A DNA stretch of 39,799 bases from Chloroflexota bacterium (GTDB lineage Bacteria > Chloroflexota > Anaerolineae > Aggregatilineales > Phototrophicaceae), in contig WTGF01000027.1 of NCBI GenBank assembly GCA_011525385.1, forward strand, positions 1 to 39,799, read 5' to 3'. The position numbers and the translations under genes were made by a program. The notes under the pieces are model-generated. The model was not told the origin of the DNA. It searched no databases and saw only the letters and a list, made by a program, of their open reading frames with translations. Shown here in pieces: positions 9,120 through 17,424 of the stretch; position 1 is the first letter of the stretch; every line of letters begins with the position of its first letter.

Positions 9120-11486
9120 ATGCGTCTGATCCTTGTCGCTGTCTTTTGGGTCCTGGGAATCAGCTTAGCAAGACATTTTGTCAGCCTCAGTTTTTCGTCA
9201 TGGCTGATACTAACTATCGCGGCAACGATTCCAGCGTTTCTATTACGACAGCATCGCCAGCGCTGGTTCACGATCGCACTGATAGCATTCGCCCTCGGCG
9301 GTCTGCGCCAAGCGTCGGTTCCCGGTACCAGCGATATCTCACAATACAACGGCAACTCAGGAACGATTACGGGACTCGTCATTGCCGAGCCGGTCATTCG
9401 TGATGATCGCGCGCAACTGCGTGTCCATGTTGATGCCATTTACGTCCGCAATAACTGGATCGAAACCAGTGGCCTGGCCCTTGTCGAAACTGATCGAACC
9501 GTTCCAATTGCCTATGGAGATCAGATTCGGGCGACCGGGTTCCTGGCTATCCCCGCCACTTGGGACAGTTTCTCATACGCCGACTACCTCGCTCGTCACG
9601 GTATCTTTTCGATTATGCGCAACGGCGGCATTGAAGTCCTTGGTTCCGGATACGGATCACCCCTCCAGGCGCTACTGATTCGAATCAAGCGAGCGTTGCA
9701 TGACAACATTAATCGCGCCCTGCCCGAGCCCCAAGCTGGTTTGCTCGCCGGTATCTTGCTCGGCGACGAACAAGGGATATCGCCGGAACTTGAAGACGAC
9801 TTTCGGCGGGTGGGCGCTTCCCACATCATTGCCATCAGCGGTTTCAACATGGTGGTGATCAGCGCGATCGTCATGCGCGTCGTCGGCAGCGTTTTGGGAA
9901 GGGACAAGGCCCCGGCCGCGCTAGGCGCGCTTCTGTTCATCGCCGTGTATTCGCTGCTGGTAGGCGCCGGCGGCGGCATTTTGAGGGCGGCCTTGATGAG
10001 CAGCCTCTTGGTCATCGGGCAGCAACTGCGACGCAATACCTTTGTGCCGACCTCCCTGGCCTTCGCAACGCTCTGTCTTTCCATGCTCGACCCAAACACG
10101 CTGCTGGACATCGGCTTCCAACTTAGCTTCTTCGCGGTGCTGGGTCTGGGCTTGTTTGCGGATCCCCTGTCGAGGCTGTTGCGTAGATGGCTGGAGCGAC
10201 ACTTTAGGCCCGCTACCGCAGAACTTTTGCACGCTGCGCTCAACGAACCGCTGATTGTGTCGATCGCTGCGCAACTCGCGACCTTGCCGCTGATTGTCCT
10301 ATACTTTGGACGTTTGTCGCTGGTCGCGCTGCCAGTGAACATCCTGATCGTGCCAGTACAAGCAGCAGTGCTTCTGCTTGGGCTGTTGGCCGCGGGCATC
10401 AGTCTTTTGCTGCCCGTGGTAGGCACAGTCGCCTTTTGGATCGTGATGGTCTTCCTCTCGTGGTCGATTGGGGTCGTCCGCGCTTTCGCTCAATTCGATT
10501 TTGCGGAAATCGCCGTCAACTTCGACGCTCGCTTGATCCAGGCTTATTATGTTCTCTTGATTGGAGGCGCCATGATAGCTGCCTCAAGACCACAGATATG
10601 GACGCGGATCACCGCCGCCATTCGGCAGCGACGAATGACTTTGCTAGTCTTTTCAGCCTCATTACTTCTCCTTGCACTAATGGTCGCGATGCACGTGAGC
10701 CGCCGAGACGGCCGACTGCACGTTTGGATGCTGGATATGGGGCACAGCAACGCTTTTCTGTTAGAAACGCCCGGTGGCGCACAGGTGCTTGTTGATGGGG
10801 GTCGATTCCCTTCGCGCTTGCTGACAGCGCTTGGCGACAGAATGCCTTTCTCCGATCGTGAAATCGAGATCCTGGCGATTACGCACCCCGATGAATGGGA
10901 TATCGCAGCGCTCAAGAGCGTCCTCGATCGATATTCCGTTGGCCTTGCTTTGAGCAATGGCCAGCCAAATCGAAATCCAGTTTTTCAAGAAGTCACACAA
11001 GGTCTGGCGGAGGCCGGCGCCCGGCAAGTGATCGTCAAAGCTGGATACAGCATTGATTTCGGAGACGGTGTCACGGTCGAGGTCTTGCACCCGCAGGAAC
11101 AGCCCAGGATTACCGACCGACTATCGGATCATGTTTTGGTATTGCGGGTGAACCATGGAGCTGTATCCATTTTGCTGACTTCGGACCTGAGCGCCGCGGG
11201 TCAAGCAGTGATGCTGCAACGCGGAATATCTCCTCAAGCCAGCGTATTGCAGATTCCCCAGCACGGTACCGTCCGCGCCATCGACAGCCAGTTTCTTGCA
11301 TCGGCGCAGCCGCAAATCGTATTGCTACAGAGCGACATCGCTAACAGGCGAGGCGACCCCGACCCCGACATCATGTCGCTGTTCCGCGATCTGGATGAAG
11401 ATAATCGCCTGTTCCGCACTGACGAAATCGGCACGATTCATATGATCAGTGATGGCTACCGTGTACAGATTGAAGGGAGCGCCTGA
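9120..11486 (+). CDS. comEC: ComEC/Rec2-family DNA uptake channel with degenerate MBL domain
   Basis: ComEC forms the inner-membrane channel that takes up single-stranded DNA in natural transformation. The 788-residue product has N-terminal membrane helices, a DUF4131-like OB region (to ~170), and a Competence domain with several membrane helices that includes GILLGDEQGISPELEDDFRR and the HIIAISGFNM motif. A C-terminal metallo-beta-lactamase-like domain runs from ~535. In that domain every metal-binding motif is altered: GHSN at 541-544 (usually GQGD), THPDEWD at 588-594 (usually THxHxDH), TSDL around 689 (usually TGDL) and PQHG at 713-716 (usually PHHG). The channel part looks intact, but a nuclease role for the C-domain is unlikely. 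No other com genes lie in the window. Confidence 0.9.
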   Translation: MRLILVAVFWVLGISLARHFVSLSFSSWLILTIAATIPAFLLRQHRQRWFTIALIAFALGGLRQASVPGTSDISQYNGNSGTITGLVIAEPVIRDDRAQLRVHVDAIYVRNNWIETSGLALVETDRTVPIAYGDQIRATGFLAIPATWDSFSYADYLARHGIFSIMRNGGIEVLGSGYGSPLQALLIRIKRALHDNINRALPEPQAGLLAGILLGDEQGISPELEDDFRRVGASHIIAISGFNMVVISAIVMRVVGSVLGRDKAPAALGALLFIAVYSLLVGAGGGILRAALMSSLLVIGQQLRRNTFVPTSLAFATLCLSMLDPNTLLDIGFQLSFFAVLGLGLFADPLSRLLRRWLERHFRPATAELLHAALNEPLIVSIAAQLATLPLIVLYFGRLSLVALPVNILIVPVQAAVLLLGLLAAGISLLLPVVGTVAFWIVMVFLSWSIGVVRAFAQFDFAEIAVNFDARLIQAYYVLLIGGAMIAASRPQIWTRITAAIRQRRMTLLVFSASLLLLALMVAMHVSRRDGRLHVWMLDMGHSNAFLLETPGGAQVLVDGGRFPSRLLTALGDRMPFSDREIEILAITHPDEWDIAALKSVLDRYSVGLALSNGQPNRNPVFQEVTQGLAEAGARQVIVKAGYSIDFGDGVTVEVLHPQEQPRITDRLSDHVLVLRVNHGAVSILLTSDLSAAGQAVMLQRGISPQASVLQIPQHGTVRAIDSQFLASAQPQIVLLQSDIANRRGDPDPDIMSLFRDLDEDNRLFRTDEIGTIHMISDGYRVQIEGSA

Positions 11487-11560
11487 GCGTGTCCCTCCGC
11501 CATTCTGAGTTGGGGAGGGGACACCTTTGTCTACCCCATCCGCGGCCCGTGCCCCCTCGG

Positions 11561-11579
11561 TCCCCCGCCTCACGGGGGA
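11561..11579. repeat. GC-rich hairpin repeat (CCCCC/GGGGG type)
   Basis: TCCCCCG and CGGGGGA pair around a 5-base loop in the 190-base gap between the convergent comEC and oxidoreductase genes. A similar hairpin (CCCCC-ACTCAAT-GGGGG) occurs at 32835-32851, so this looks like a dispersed repeat that could also act as a bidirectional barrier. Confidence 0.45.
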
Positions 11580-11679
11580 AGTATCCCAATGCATTGGGGA
11601 AGGGTGACTTGTTGTTGATAACAGTGCATTTCCTCAGCATATTCAGTGGCAGGGACAATGCACAATCGAGCGATGCGCA

Positions 11680-12885
11680 TCAGGCATAACTGATATCGAC
11701 ATGTTTGCCGCTGGCAGCGGAATCGAGGATGGCGTCGCAGATAACGGCGTTGCGGTATCCGTCGACGAAATCGGCGCCATAAGGCGCGACGCCCTCATCA
11801 TTGACGATAGCGTTGAAAAAGTGGTGGAATTCGTGAACGAAGCTGTGTTCCCAGCCGATGATATGCCCGTGCGGCCACCAGTTTTCCCAATAGGGATGGT
11901 GCGCTTCGGTAACCAGCACGTTGTGGAAGCCCTGCGTGGTATCGGGATTCTCACCTTTCCAGAAGACGTTCAGCTCATTAAGACGTTCCAGATTGAAATG
12001 GATGGAACCGTTCTCGGCATTGATCTCGAAGGAATTGAAATTCTTGCGCCCTTGCGCAAAGCGGGTCGCTTCTACCGTGCCCAGCGCGCCGTTGTCGAAG
12101 TCCAGCAGCGCCACGAATCCGTCATCCACGTCTGACTTGACCATGCCTCCGGCGCCGTCGGGGCGCTCGGTGATCCAGGTCTGCGCCAGCCCTGCGACGG
12201 CTTTGGGTTCACCGACCAGGAAGCGCGCCAGATCAATGATGTGCGCGCCCAGATCGCCCAGAGCGCCGCTGCCTGCGATGTCTTTCTGGAAGCGCCAAGT
12301 GGTTTCCATCGTCGGATCCATGCCCCATTCCTGGAGGTAAACCGCGCGCCAGTGGTAGATCCTGCCCAGCTTGCCACTGTCGACGATCTGCTTGGCCTGT
12401 TGAACCGCCGGGACAAAGCGATAATTGAAAGCGACCATGTGCTTGACGCCCGCCTTTTCAACGGCGTCAAGCATCGATTTGGCCTCTTCGGCAGTGCGCG
12501 CCAGAGGCTTCTCGCAGAAGACGTGCTTGCCCGCTTCCGCAGCGGCGATGCAAGGCTCGGCATGGGCATCGTTTGGTCCTCCGTTATCCAATACCTGCAC
12601 ATCATCATTCGCGACCAAGTCGCGCCAGTCCGTATAGGCGTTCTCGTATCCATAACGAGCGGCTGCCGCATTGACCGCATCCCGATTGCGACCGGCGATC
12701 CCGACCAGGCGCGGGATGGCCACCGGCGGATACATCATATAGGGAATCTTCTTGAAAGCGTTGGTATGCGCCTTGCCCATGAAGGCGTAACCCAACATGC
12801 CGATGCCGATTTCGGGCGCCTCAACATCCGATCCGGCACTGGCCATGCTTGTGAAGGAACTCGCTACTTGTTTTTCGTCTGACAT
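11680..12885 (-). CDS. Gfo/Idh/MocA family NAD(P)-dependent oxidoreductase
   Basis: Members oxidise sugars, inositols or sugar acids, or epimerise through keto intermediates, using NAD(P). The 401-residue product has a Rossmann dinucleotide loop GMLGYAFMG at about 29-37, the family's EKPLA motif at 125-129 (catalytic Lys126), and GDLGAHIIDLA in the C-terminal alpha/beta domain with its substrate-site His. An N-terminal extension of ~25 residues precedes the fold. The ATG is supported by GGAGA seven bases upstream. It lies 33 bases downstream of the isomerase gene on the same strand, the usual pairing for a sugar or inositol catabolic module. The exact substrate cannot be read from sequence. 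Confidence 0.92.
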   Translation of the reverse strand: MSDEKQVASSFTSMASAGSDVEAPEIGIGMLGYAFMGKAHTNAFKKIPYMMYPPVAIPRLVGIAGRNRDAVNAAAARYGYENAYTDWRDLVANDDVQVLDNGGPNDAHAEPCIAAAEAGKHVFCEKPLARTAEEAKSMLDAVEKAGVKHMVAFNYRFVPAVQQAKQIVDSGKLGRIYHWRAVYLQEWGMDPTMETTWRFQKDIAGSGALGDLGAHIIDLARFLVGEPKAVAGLAQTWITERPDGAGGMVKSDVDDGFVALLDFDNGALGTVEATRFAQGRKNFNSFEINAENGSIHFNLERLNELNVFWKGENPDTTQGFHNVLVTEAHHPYWENWWPHGHIIGWEHSFVHEFHHFFNAIVNDEGVAPYGADFVDGYRNAVICDAILDSAASGKHVDISYA

Positions 12886-12918
12886 CTCAGGTCTCCAATT
12901 TCAGTTTAGATTGAGCGC

Positions 12919-13920
12919 TTACTCGTCGGCGAAGGCGGCATCAAATGCCACTTCGGACGCCGTGAAGTCATTGGTCTTGACCCAGGCCGCGGATTCGGTC
13001 GCGCCGAACTCGCGATCCATGCCGCTGTCTTCCCATTCGACTGAGAGGGGGCCGTTATATCCGGCGCGATTCAGGGCGCGAATCATCGAGTCGATGTCCA
13101 GATCGCCACGTCCACAGGAAACGAAGTCCCAGCCGCGGCGCGCATCGCCAAAGTTCAAATGAGAGCCGAGGATACTGCTGACATTGTCCAGCGTCACTTT
13201 GGAATCTTTGACATGGACGTGGAAGATGCGATCGGCGAAGCGATCGATAAACTTGGCGGGATCAAAAAGCTGATGAATGAAATGGCTGGGATCAAAATTG
13301 AAGCCGAAGGCAGGATGGTGATCCAGGGCAGCCAGGGTCTTTTCGCCGGTGTAAATGTCGTAGGCGATTTCGCCCGGGTGGGCTTCCAAGGCGAACTTGA
13401 CGCCCTCGGCGGCGAAGACATCCAAGATTGGGGTCCAGCGCTGGGCGAATTCTTGATAGCCGGCGTCGACCATTTCGTCCGATGTGGGCGGGAAGCGGTA
13501 AATCAAGTGCCAGACCGGGCTGCCGGTGAAGCCATTGACGACATCGACGCCGAAGGCCTTGGCGGCGCGGGCTGTGTTCTTCATTTCCTCGGCGCAGCGT
13601 TCGCGCACGCCGTCGGGATCGCCGTCGCCCCAGAGTCGATCCGGCAGGATGGCGCGGTGGCGTTCGTCAATGAAGGCTTCGGCCACACATTGCCCGACCA
13701 GGTGATTACTGATCGAAAAGTAGCCCAAGCCATGTTGCGCCAAGCCATCTATTCGCGACTGTATGTAGCTGTCGCTTTCCAGGGCTTTGTCAACTTCAAA
13801 ATGGTCGCCCCAGCAGGCCAGTTCCAAGCCGTCGTAGCCGAAACTCTTCGCTTTTTCAGCAATCGTCGCAAAAGGCAGGTCCGCCCATTGTCCTGTGAAT
13901 AAGGTCACCGGTCTCGCCAT
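12919..13920 (-). CDS. Sugar phosphate isomerase/epimerase (xylose-isomerase-like TIM barrel)
   Basis: The ~333-residue product is an AP-endonuclease-2/xylose-isomerase-like TIM barrel. Candidate metal ligands lie at the ends of strands: Glu in [12 protein letters not shown], Asp and His in [11 protein letters not shown], His in HVHVKDSKV and Glu in SVEWEDSG. Such enzymes isomerise or epimerise keto-sugars, or dehydrate inosose. The ATG at 13920 is chosen because AAAGGA lies at the right distance; the open frame extends another 36 codons upstream, but that part is not protein-like. It is the first gene of a two-gene operon with the oxidoreductase and is divergent from the amidohydrolase. Confidence 0.9.
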   Translation of the reverse strand: MARPVTLFTGQWADLPFATIAEKAKSFGYDGLELACWGDHFEVDKALESDSYIQSRIDGLAQHGLGYFSISNHLVGQCVAEAFIDERHRAILPDRLWGDGDPDGVRERCAEEMKNTARAAKAFGVDVVNGFTGSPVWHLIYRFPPTSDEMVDAGYQEFAQRWTPILDVFAAEGVKFALEAHPGEIAYDIYTGEKTLAALDHHPAFGFNFDPSHFIHQLFDPAKFIDRFADRIFHVHVKDSKVTLDNVSSILGSHLNFGDARRGWDFVSCGRGDLDIDSMIRALNRAGYNGPLSVEWEDSGMDREFGATESAAWVKTNDFTASEVAFDAAFADE

Positions 13921-14121
13921 AAGATTGTTCCTTTCTTGATCCGCGCGTAATCCTCGGTTCATAGATCGAAACGAGTATAGCGCCCTCTGCCCTATCTTCC
14001 AATACTGCCTCGGTCTGGGGCGTGGCATCGCTGCGTTTGTGGATTGGCGGGGGTGGTAGTTTTTTCACTACGGAGGACACAGAAGTAAAACCAGGTAAGT
14101 CATGCAAATTCCGACGCCCAG

Positions 14122-14147
14122 CCGTAGGGGCGAGCCTTGGCTCGCCC
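14122..14147 (-). repeat. REP-like palindromic element, copy 1
   Basis: GGGCGAGCC and GGCTCGCCC form 9-bp arms around two bases, with CCGTAG before them. Read on the - strand it ends in CCCCTACGG. It is the exact reverse complement of the 26 bases at 15498-15523, so the two copies bracket the amidohydrolase gene. Confidence 0.8.
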
Positions 14148-14168
14148 ACCGTTCCGGCTAGGTTTTGC

Positions 14169-14195
14169 GGGCGACCCGGCGGGTCGCCCCTACCG
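14169..14195 (+). repeat. REP-like palindromic element, copy 2
   Basis: GGGCGACCC and GGGTCGCCC pair around GGC and are followed by CTACCG. Compared with copy 1 the inner stem bases differ on both sides in a compensating way, so pairing is kept. Confidence 0.75.
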
Positions 14196-14479
14196 TCGAC
14201 TATTATTTTGGAGTGCATTAGCATGACTTTGTTGGTCCTATTGAGGGCATAGAGGATGTTAGGCACCGAGGACAGCGAAGGCCGCCTAGGTCGCGTAGAC
14301 ACAGCCCTTCGACACTGACCGCCGGTCGCCCCTACGGGTTTGGACGCGATTGTGGAAGGGATTACCGCAATTGAATTGTATCGGCGGTATTTGGTATGAT
14401 TCCAGTCTGCCGGTCGCGGGAAAACCGGCGCGAAGGCGACAAGCATTCGGTAAGCCAGATTAGGGACAGGAAAGCAAAG

Positions 14480-15433
14480 ATGTACAATGGTTTGGAGATC
14501 ATAGACTTTCATACGCATTTTCCCACGCAGCAACGCAGCTTCATCGAAGGCGCGCCCGATTATCGCCAAGAATATGTTGAGCGGCGCGGGGAAGTACGGG
14601 CGCAGGTCGCGCGCGAGCAGGCCATGCAATACAACCGGCAGTGGCGCGCCACCTGGGGGTTTGATCCGCCCGAGCGCGGCGATTTCAGCGACGAAGAACT
14701 GGCGGATCGCTGGGCTTCCGAGATTGTAAAATACGGTTTGAGAGCGGTGGGCTTCGTCACCGGCGGCGGCAACAAAAACCTGGCAAAGATCGTCAGCCGG
14801 CATCCCGAGACCTTCATCGGATTCGCGCATCATTATCCTTTCGCCGAGGGCGCCGCGGAGGAACTGCGCCGGGCTGTGCGCGAAGATGGCATGAAAGCTT
14901 ACAAACTGCTGGCGCCGTCGCTCGATCGCCCGGTCGAGGACGAAGCGGCATATCCAGTTTGGGAAGCCTGCGCTGAACTGGATATCCCGGTTTTGATCCA
15001 CTTCGGCATTCAGGGAAGCGGCGGCGGCATCGCCTGGCACCAGAATATTAATCCGCTCAAGCTGCACAACGTGGCGAAGGACTTCCCCGAAGTAACTTTT
15101 GTTGTGCCGCACTTCGGCTGCGCCTGGATCCGCGAAACCTTGCAACTGTGCTGGGCTTGCGCCAACGTGTCGATAGATACCAGCGGATCCAACCAGTGGG
15201 TCAAGTGGGTTGACGGCGACTGGACAACCAAGAAGCTCTTTCAAAAATACATGGAGACCATCGGTCCCGAGCGCATCATATTTGGAACCGATTCCAGCTA
15301 TTTCCCGCGCGGCTTTGCCGAGCCCTATTTGAGTTCGCAGATCCGTGACGTGCGGGAACTCAATTATCGCGAGGACGACATTCAATTGATCTTCGCTGGC
15401 AATGCCGCGCACCTGTTCAAGATTCAGATGTAG
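14480..15433 (+). CDS. Amidohydrolase (amidohydrolase-2/ACMSD-like TIM barrel)
   Basis: The ~317-residue product is a metal-dependent hydrolase or decarboxylase of the amidohydrolase-related family. Visible metal ligands are the HxH of IIDFHTHF (His11 and His13), His in VLIHFG, His in VVPHFGCAW and the catalytic Asp in IIFGTDSS. Members hydrolyse lactones and amides or decarboxylate aromatic acids. Next to an isomerase, an oxidoreductase and a sugar importer, a sugar-lactone-type hydrolase is plausible (inference). The ATG at 14480 follows CAGGAAAG; the open frame upstream to 14396 runs through repeat DNA and is not counted. It is divergent from the isomerase operon and flanked by an inverted pair of palindromic repeats. 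Confidence 0.88.
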   Translation: MYNGLEIIDFHTHFPTQQRSFIEGAPDYRQEYVERRGEVRAQVAREQAMQYNRQWRATWGFDPPERGDFSDEELADRWASEIVKYGLRAVGFVTGGGNKNLAKIVSRHPETFIGFAHHYPFAEGAAEELRRAVREDGMKAYKLLAPSLDRPVEDEAAYPVWEACAELDIPVLIHFGIQGSGGGIAWHQNINPLKLHNVAKDFPEVTFVVPHFGCAWIRETLQLCWACANVSIDTSGSNQWVKWVDGDWTTKKLFQKYMETIGPERIIFGTDSSYFPRGFAEPYLSSQIRDVRELNYREDDIQLIFAGNAAHLFKIQM

Positions 15434-15443
15434 GGTTTTTTTG

Positions 15444-15493
15444 GCCTCAGAGGCACGAAGAGCACAAAGGATTTTAACCACCGAGGGGGTATG
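15444..15493 (+). repeat. Interspersed CACCGAGG-type element
   Basis: CCTCAGAGGCACGAAGAGCAC and AACCACCGAGG lie just after the amidohydrolase stop. Related stretches occur near 14066, 21624, 29441 and, inverted, 32985, always between genes. They belong to a dispersed intergenic repeat that directly abuts the CCTAC-tailed palindromes here and near 14066. Confidence 0.6.
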
Positions 15494-15497
15494 TTTT

Positions 15498-15523
15498 GGG
15501 CGAGCCAAGGCTCGCCCCTACGG
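15498..15523 (+). repeat. REP-like palindromic element, copy 3
   Basis: GGGCGAGCC, two bases, GGCTCGCCC, then CTACGG. It is a perfect inverted copy of 14122-14147. Confidence 0.8.
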
Positions 15524-15553
15524 ATTTCGAGGCGGATGCGGATGGGATTTGGC

Positions 15554-15577
15554 GGACGACACAATTGTCGTCCTTAC
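15554..15577 (+). repeat. Variant palindromic element, copy 4
   Basis: GGACGACA and TGTCGTCC pair around CAAT and are followed by TTAC. The outer and inner stem bases differ from the other copies in a paired way, while the tail position is kept as TTAC instead of CTAC. It is followed by a ~65-base segment that recurs at about 25878-25945. Confidence 0.6.
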
Positions 15578-15665
15578 TGGTGGTCAAGTGATTGTTGTTC
15601 TTTGTTTTAAGCAGCTTCGATACATTACCGCGCTGTCGCTTTGATTGCGTCTTGGCGCGATATGG

Positions 15666-15693
15666 GTTACAGTTTTGGTGTCGGATCTATATT
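15666..15693 (+). promoter_or_regulatory. Candidate promoter of the sugar-binding protein gene
   Basis: GTTACA (4 of 6 to TTGACA) and TATATT (5 of 6 to TATAAT) are separated by 16 bases, 25 bases before the start of the binding-protein gene and just ahead of its AAAGGA ribosome-binding site. Confidence 0.4.
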
Positions 15694-15718
15694 CAACATA
15701 ATAAGAAAGGACAAGAGG

Positions 15719-17017
15719 ATGACTTTGTCAAGATTGCTCGCAATCGTTATGGTTGCCATTCTATTTGGTACCTTGGGCGCTGCGACTGGCGCGCAAGACA
15801 TGGTAGAGATTGAGTATTGGCAGTACAACTTCGGCGCTCGCGTTGGCGCCATGGACATGCTGATCGAACAATTTGAAGCCGAGAATCCCGGTATTGATGT
15901 CATCCACAACAGCGATATTCCCTACGCCAACTTCCGCGACGAACTGGCGGCTTCGGCGCCAGCCGGCGTCGGTCCCGATGTTGTGACCTTGTTCTATGGA
16001 TGGATCCCCGCTTTTGTCGACGCCGGTTACCTGGTTCCGTTGCCGGAAGATGCCTTCTCGGAGGAATTCATTCTGGAGGCCTTTTCGCCGATGGTGGCCA
16101 ATGCCAAGTTCGAAGGCAGCTACTGGGCGATCCCGACGGCGGTGCGTTCTTTGGCGCTGTTTTGGAACAAAGACCTCTTTGCAGCAGCGGGTCTGGATCC
16201 GGATAGCCCACCGGCGACGCTGGATGAATTTGTAGAAGCCGCGATCGCGACGACGGTATATGACGGCGACGAAAGCGATGTCTATAACATCACGACGCAG
16301 GGTCATGCGCCGGCGCTGGCCTCGCAAGATCACCACTGGTTCCGCGAAGTGCTGATCCGTCAATTCGGCGGGGCGCCTTATAGCGATGACGGCCGCACGG
16401 TCACTTACAACAGCGAAGAGGGCTGCGCCGCGTTCAGTTGGCTGGCGGCCTTCGAGACCGAATATGTGACAGGCAGCAATGACATCCTCGATGGCGCCAC
16501 AAACGCCTTCGTCAATGGCGAAAGCGCGCTGCATGTCGATGGTTCTTTCCGCGTCGGCACGATCCGCAACAATAATCCGGATCTGAATTACGGCGTTGCC
16601 GAGTTGCCCGTTGGCCCCAACGGCGAACAGCATACCTTCGGGTCTTACTGGACACATGGCATTACTCGCCGCGCGAATAACGATCCGGCGCGGCTGGAAG
16701 CGGCGATCAAGTTCCTGCAGTTCATCACGACGCCGGAGGCGGGCACGCTCTGGGTCAACAATGTGGGCGAATTGCCCGCGCAATTGGCAGCCGCCAGCGA
16801 CGAAGCCATTTTGGCGGATCCGATTTTGGGCCCCTTCTCGGCGGGCCTGGCTTATTCGCACGCCACGTTCTTCGTGGACGAGAGCGCGCAGCGTCAGGTA
16901 TTGATCGACGCCTTCGACAATATTCGTCTGGGCGGCATGGATCCTTGCGACGCGCTGGATGAAGCGGCCGCGGCCGAGCAAGAGTTGATCGACAACTTCT
17001 GGGCTGAACGGGAGTAG
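15719..17017 (+). CDS. Sugar ABC transporter substrate-binding protein (family 1)
   Basis: This extracytoplasmic receptor captures a carbohydrate for the two permeases encoded at 17425 and 18338. The ~432-residue product opens with a signal peptide (LAIVMVAILFGTLGAATGAQ) without a lipobox cysteine. It then shows the SBP_bac_1 pattern: EYWQYNFGARVGAMDMLIEQFEAENPGI, GPDVVTLFYGW, the domain-hinge segment YWAIPTAVRSLALFWNKDLF and FLQFITTPEAGTLW near the C-terminus. The ATG at 15719 is favoured over an upstream ATG because it follows AAAGGA and begins the signal peptide. A GC-rich hairpin follows the stop and probably raises its expression relative to the permeases. Confidence 0.95.
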   Translation: MTLSRLLAIVMVAILFGTLGAATGAQDMVEIEYWQYNFGARVGAMDMLIEQFEAENPGIDVIHNSDIPYANFRDELAASAPAGVGPDVVTLFYGWIPAFVDAGYLVPLPEDAFSEEFILEAFSPMVANAKFEGSYWAIPTAVRSLALFWNKDLFAAAGLDPDSPPATLDEFVEAAIATTVYDGDESDVYNITTQGHAPALASQDHHWFREVLIRQFGGAPYSDDGRTVTYNSEEGCAAFSWLAAFETEYVTGSNDILDGATNAFVNGESALHVDGSFRVGTIRNNNPDLNYGVAELPVGPNGEQHTFGSYWTHGITRRANNDPARLEAAIKFLQFITTPEAGTLWVNNVGELPAQLAAASDEAILADPILGPFSAGLAYSHATFFVDESAQRQVLIDAFDNIRLGGMDPCDALDEAAAAEQELIDNFWAERE

Positions 17018-17043
17018 CTGCCCGCTAACGCCATTAACGAAAC

Positions 17044-17075
17044 GAGCCGCGCCGCTTGCAATCTTGGCGCGGCTC
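17044..17075 (+). terminator. Intercistronic hairpin after the sugar-binding protein gene
   Basis: GAGCCGCGCC pairs perfectly with GGCGCGGCTC over a 12-base loop, 26 bases after the stop. There is no clear T run, so it is more likely an mRNA-stabilising or partial-termination element than a full terminator. Such hairpins are common between binding-protein and permease genes. Confidence 0.6.
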
Positions 17076-17133
17076 TTAACTTGATGCTGTGCAATCTCCG
17101 CAGCAGCCACTTGCAACATGTGAGGAAGATGCC

Positions 17134-17295
17134 GTGTCAACCAGTTCGCAGAGGGTATATGGCAAGGGCTACCATGATGGCAAGCGCGATGCACAGGGTG
17201 GCAGAGTCGCTGGCTGCATGAAGAGTTGCTTAATGCTTGTAGGCGCCCTTACTCTGCTCTTTATTTGTCTTGCGATTACAGGACTAGGCGGATAG
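17134..17295 (+). CDS. Small single-span membrane protein (53 residues)
   Basis: A GTG start at 17134 is preceded by TGAGGAAG at a suitable distance. The product has a hydrophilic N-terminus with YGKGYHDGKRDAQGG, two cysteines (GCMKSCLM) and one hydrophobic span (LMLVGALTLLFICLAIT) ending at TGLGG. It lies between the sugar-binding protein and the first permease gene on the same strand. I recognise no family. The start, Shine-Dalgarno sequence and membrane span make a real gene likely. An ATG at 17089 is also in frame but would begin in non-protein-like sequence right after the hairpin. Confidence 0.55.
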   Translation: MSTSSQRVYGKGYHDGKRDAQGGRVAGCMKSCLMLVGALTLLFICLAITGLGG

Positions 17296-17424
17296 CCTCG
17301 CCAGACATGCGTAACATGCAGACTGCATCAGGTGATGGTTTGCCTGGAGAAGTTTGTGGTATTCGCGCAGTAGTATGGATAATCGACGTTTCTTTCTGAC
17401 AAATGGACTGACCCGGTACTGACC

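Larger units (their letters stand above)
13921..14479. other. Divergent intergenic region filled with short repeats
   Basis: This 559-base gap separates the isomerase and amidohydrolase genes and must hold promoters for both, although I see no consensus pair. Much of it is repeat DNA: a CACTACGGAGGACACAGAAG element near 14066, two palindromic elements ending in CCTAC or starting GTAGG (14122-14147 and 14169-14195), and a segment around 14291-14337 that recurs near 21647-21694. I see no convincing gene. Confidence 0.6.

Noticed and set aside
14122..14195. Closely spaced repeats that might be a CRISPR array
   Set aside because: The two copies are palindromes of different stem sequence in no regular spacing, with no spacers and no cas genes.
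13856..15508. A long open frame (550 codons) on the - strand across the amidohydrolase gene
   Set aside because: It runs antisense to a clear enzyme with intact metal ligands, starts and ends in repeat DNA, and its translation shows no domain. It is an effect of GC-rich codon structure.
15761..17194. A 477-codon open frame on the - strand across the sugar-binding protein gene
   Set aside because: The sense strand encodes a well-recognised SBP_bac_1 protein with signal peptide and Shine-Dalgarno. The antisense translation is Arg-rich and featureless.
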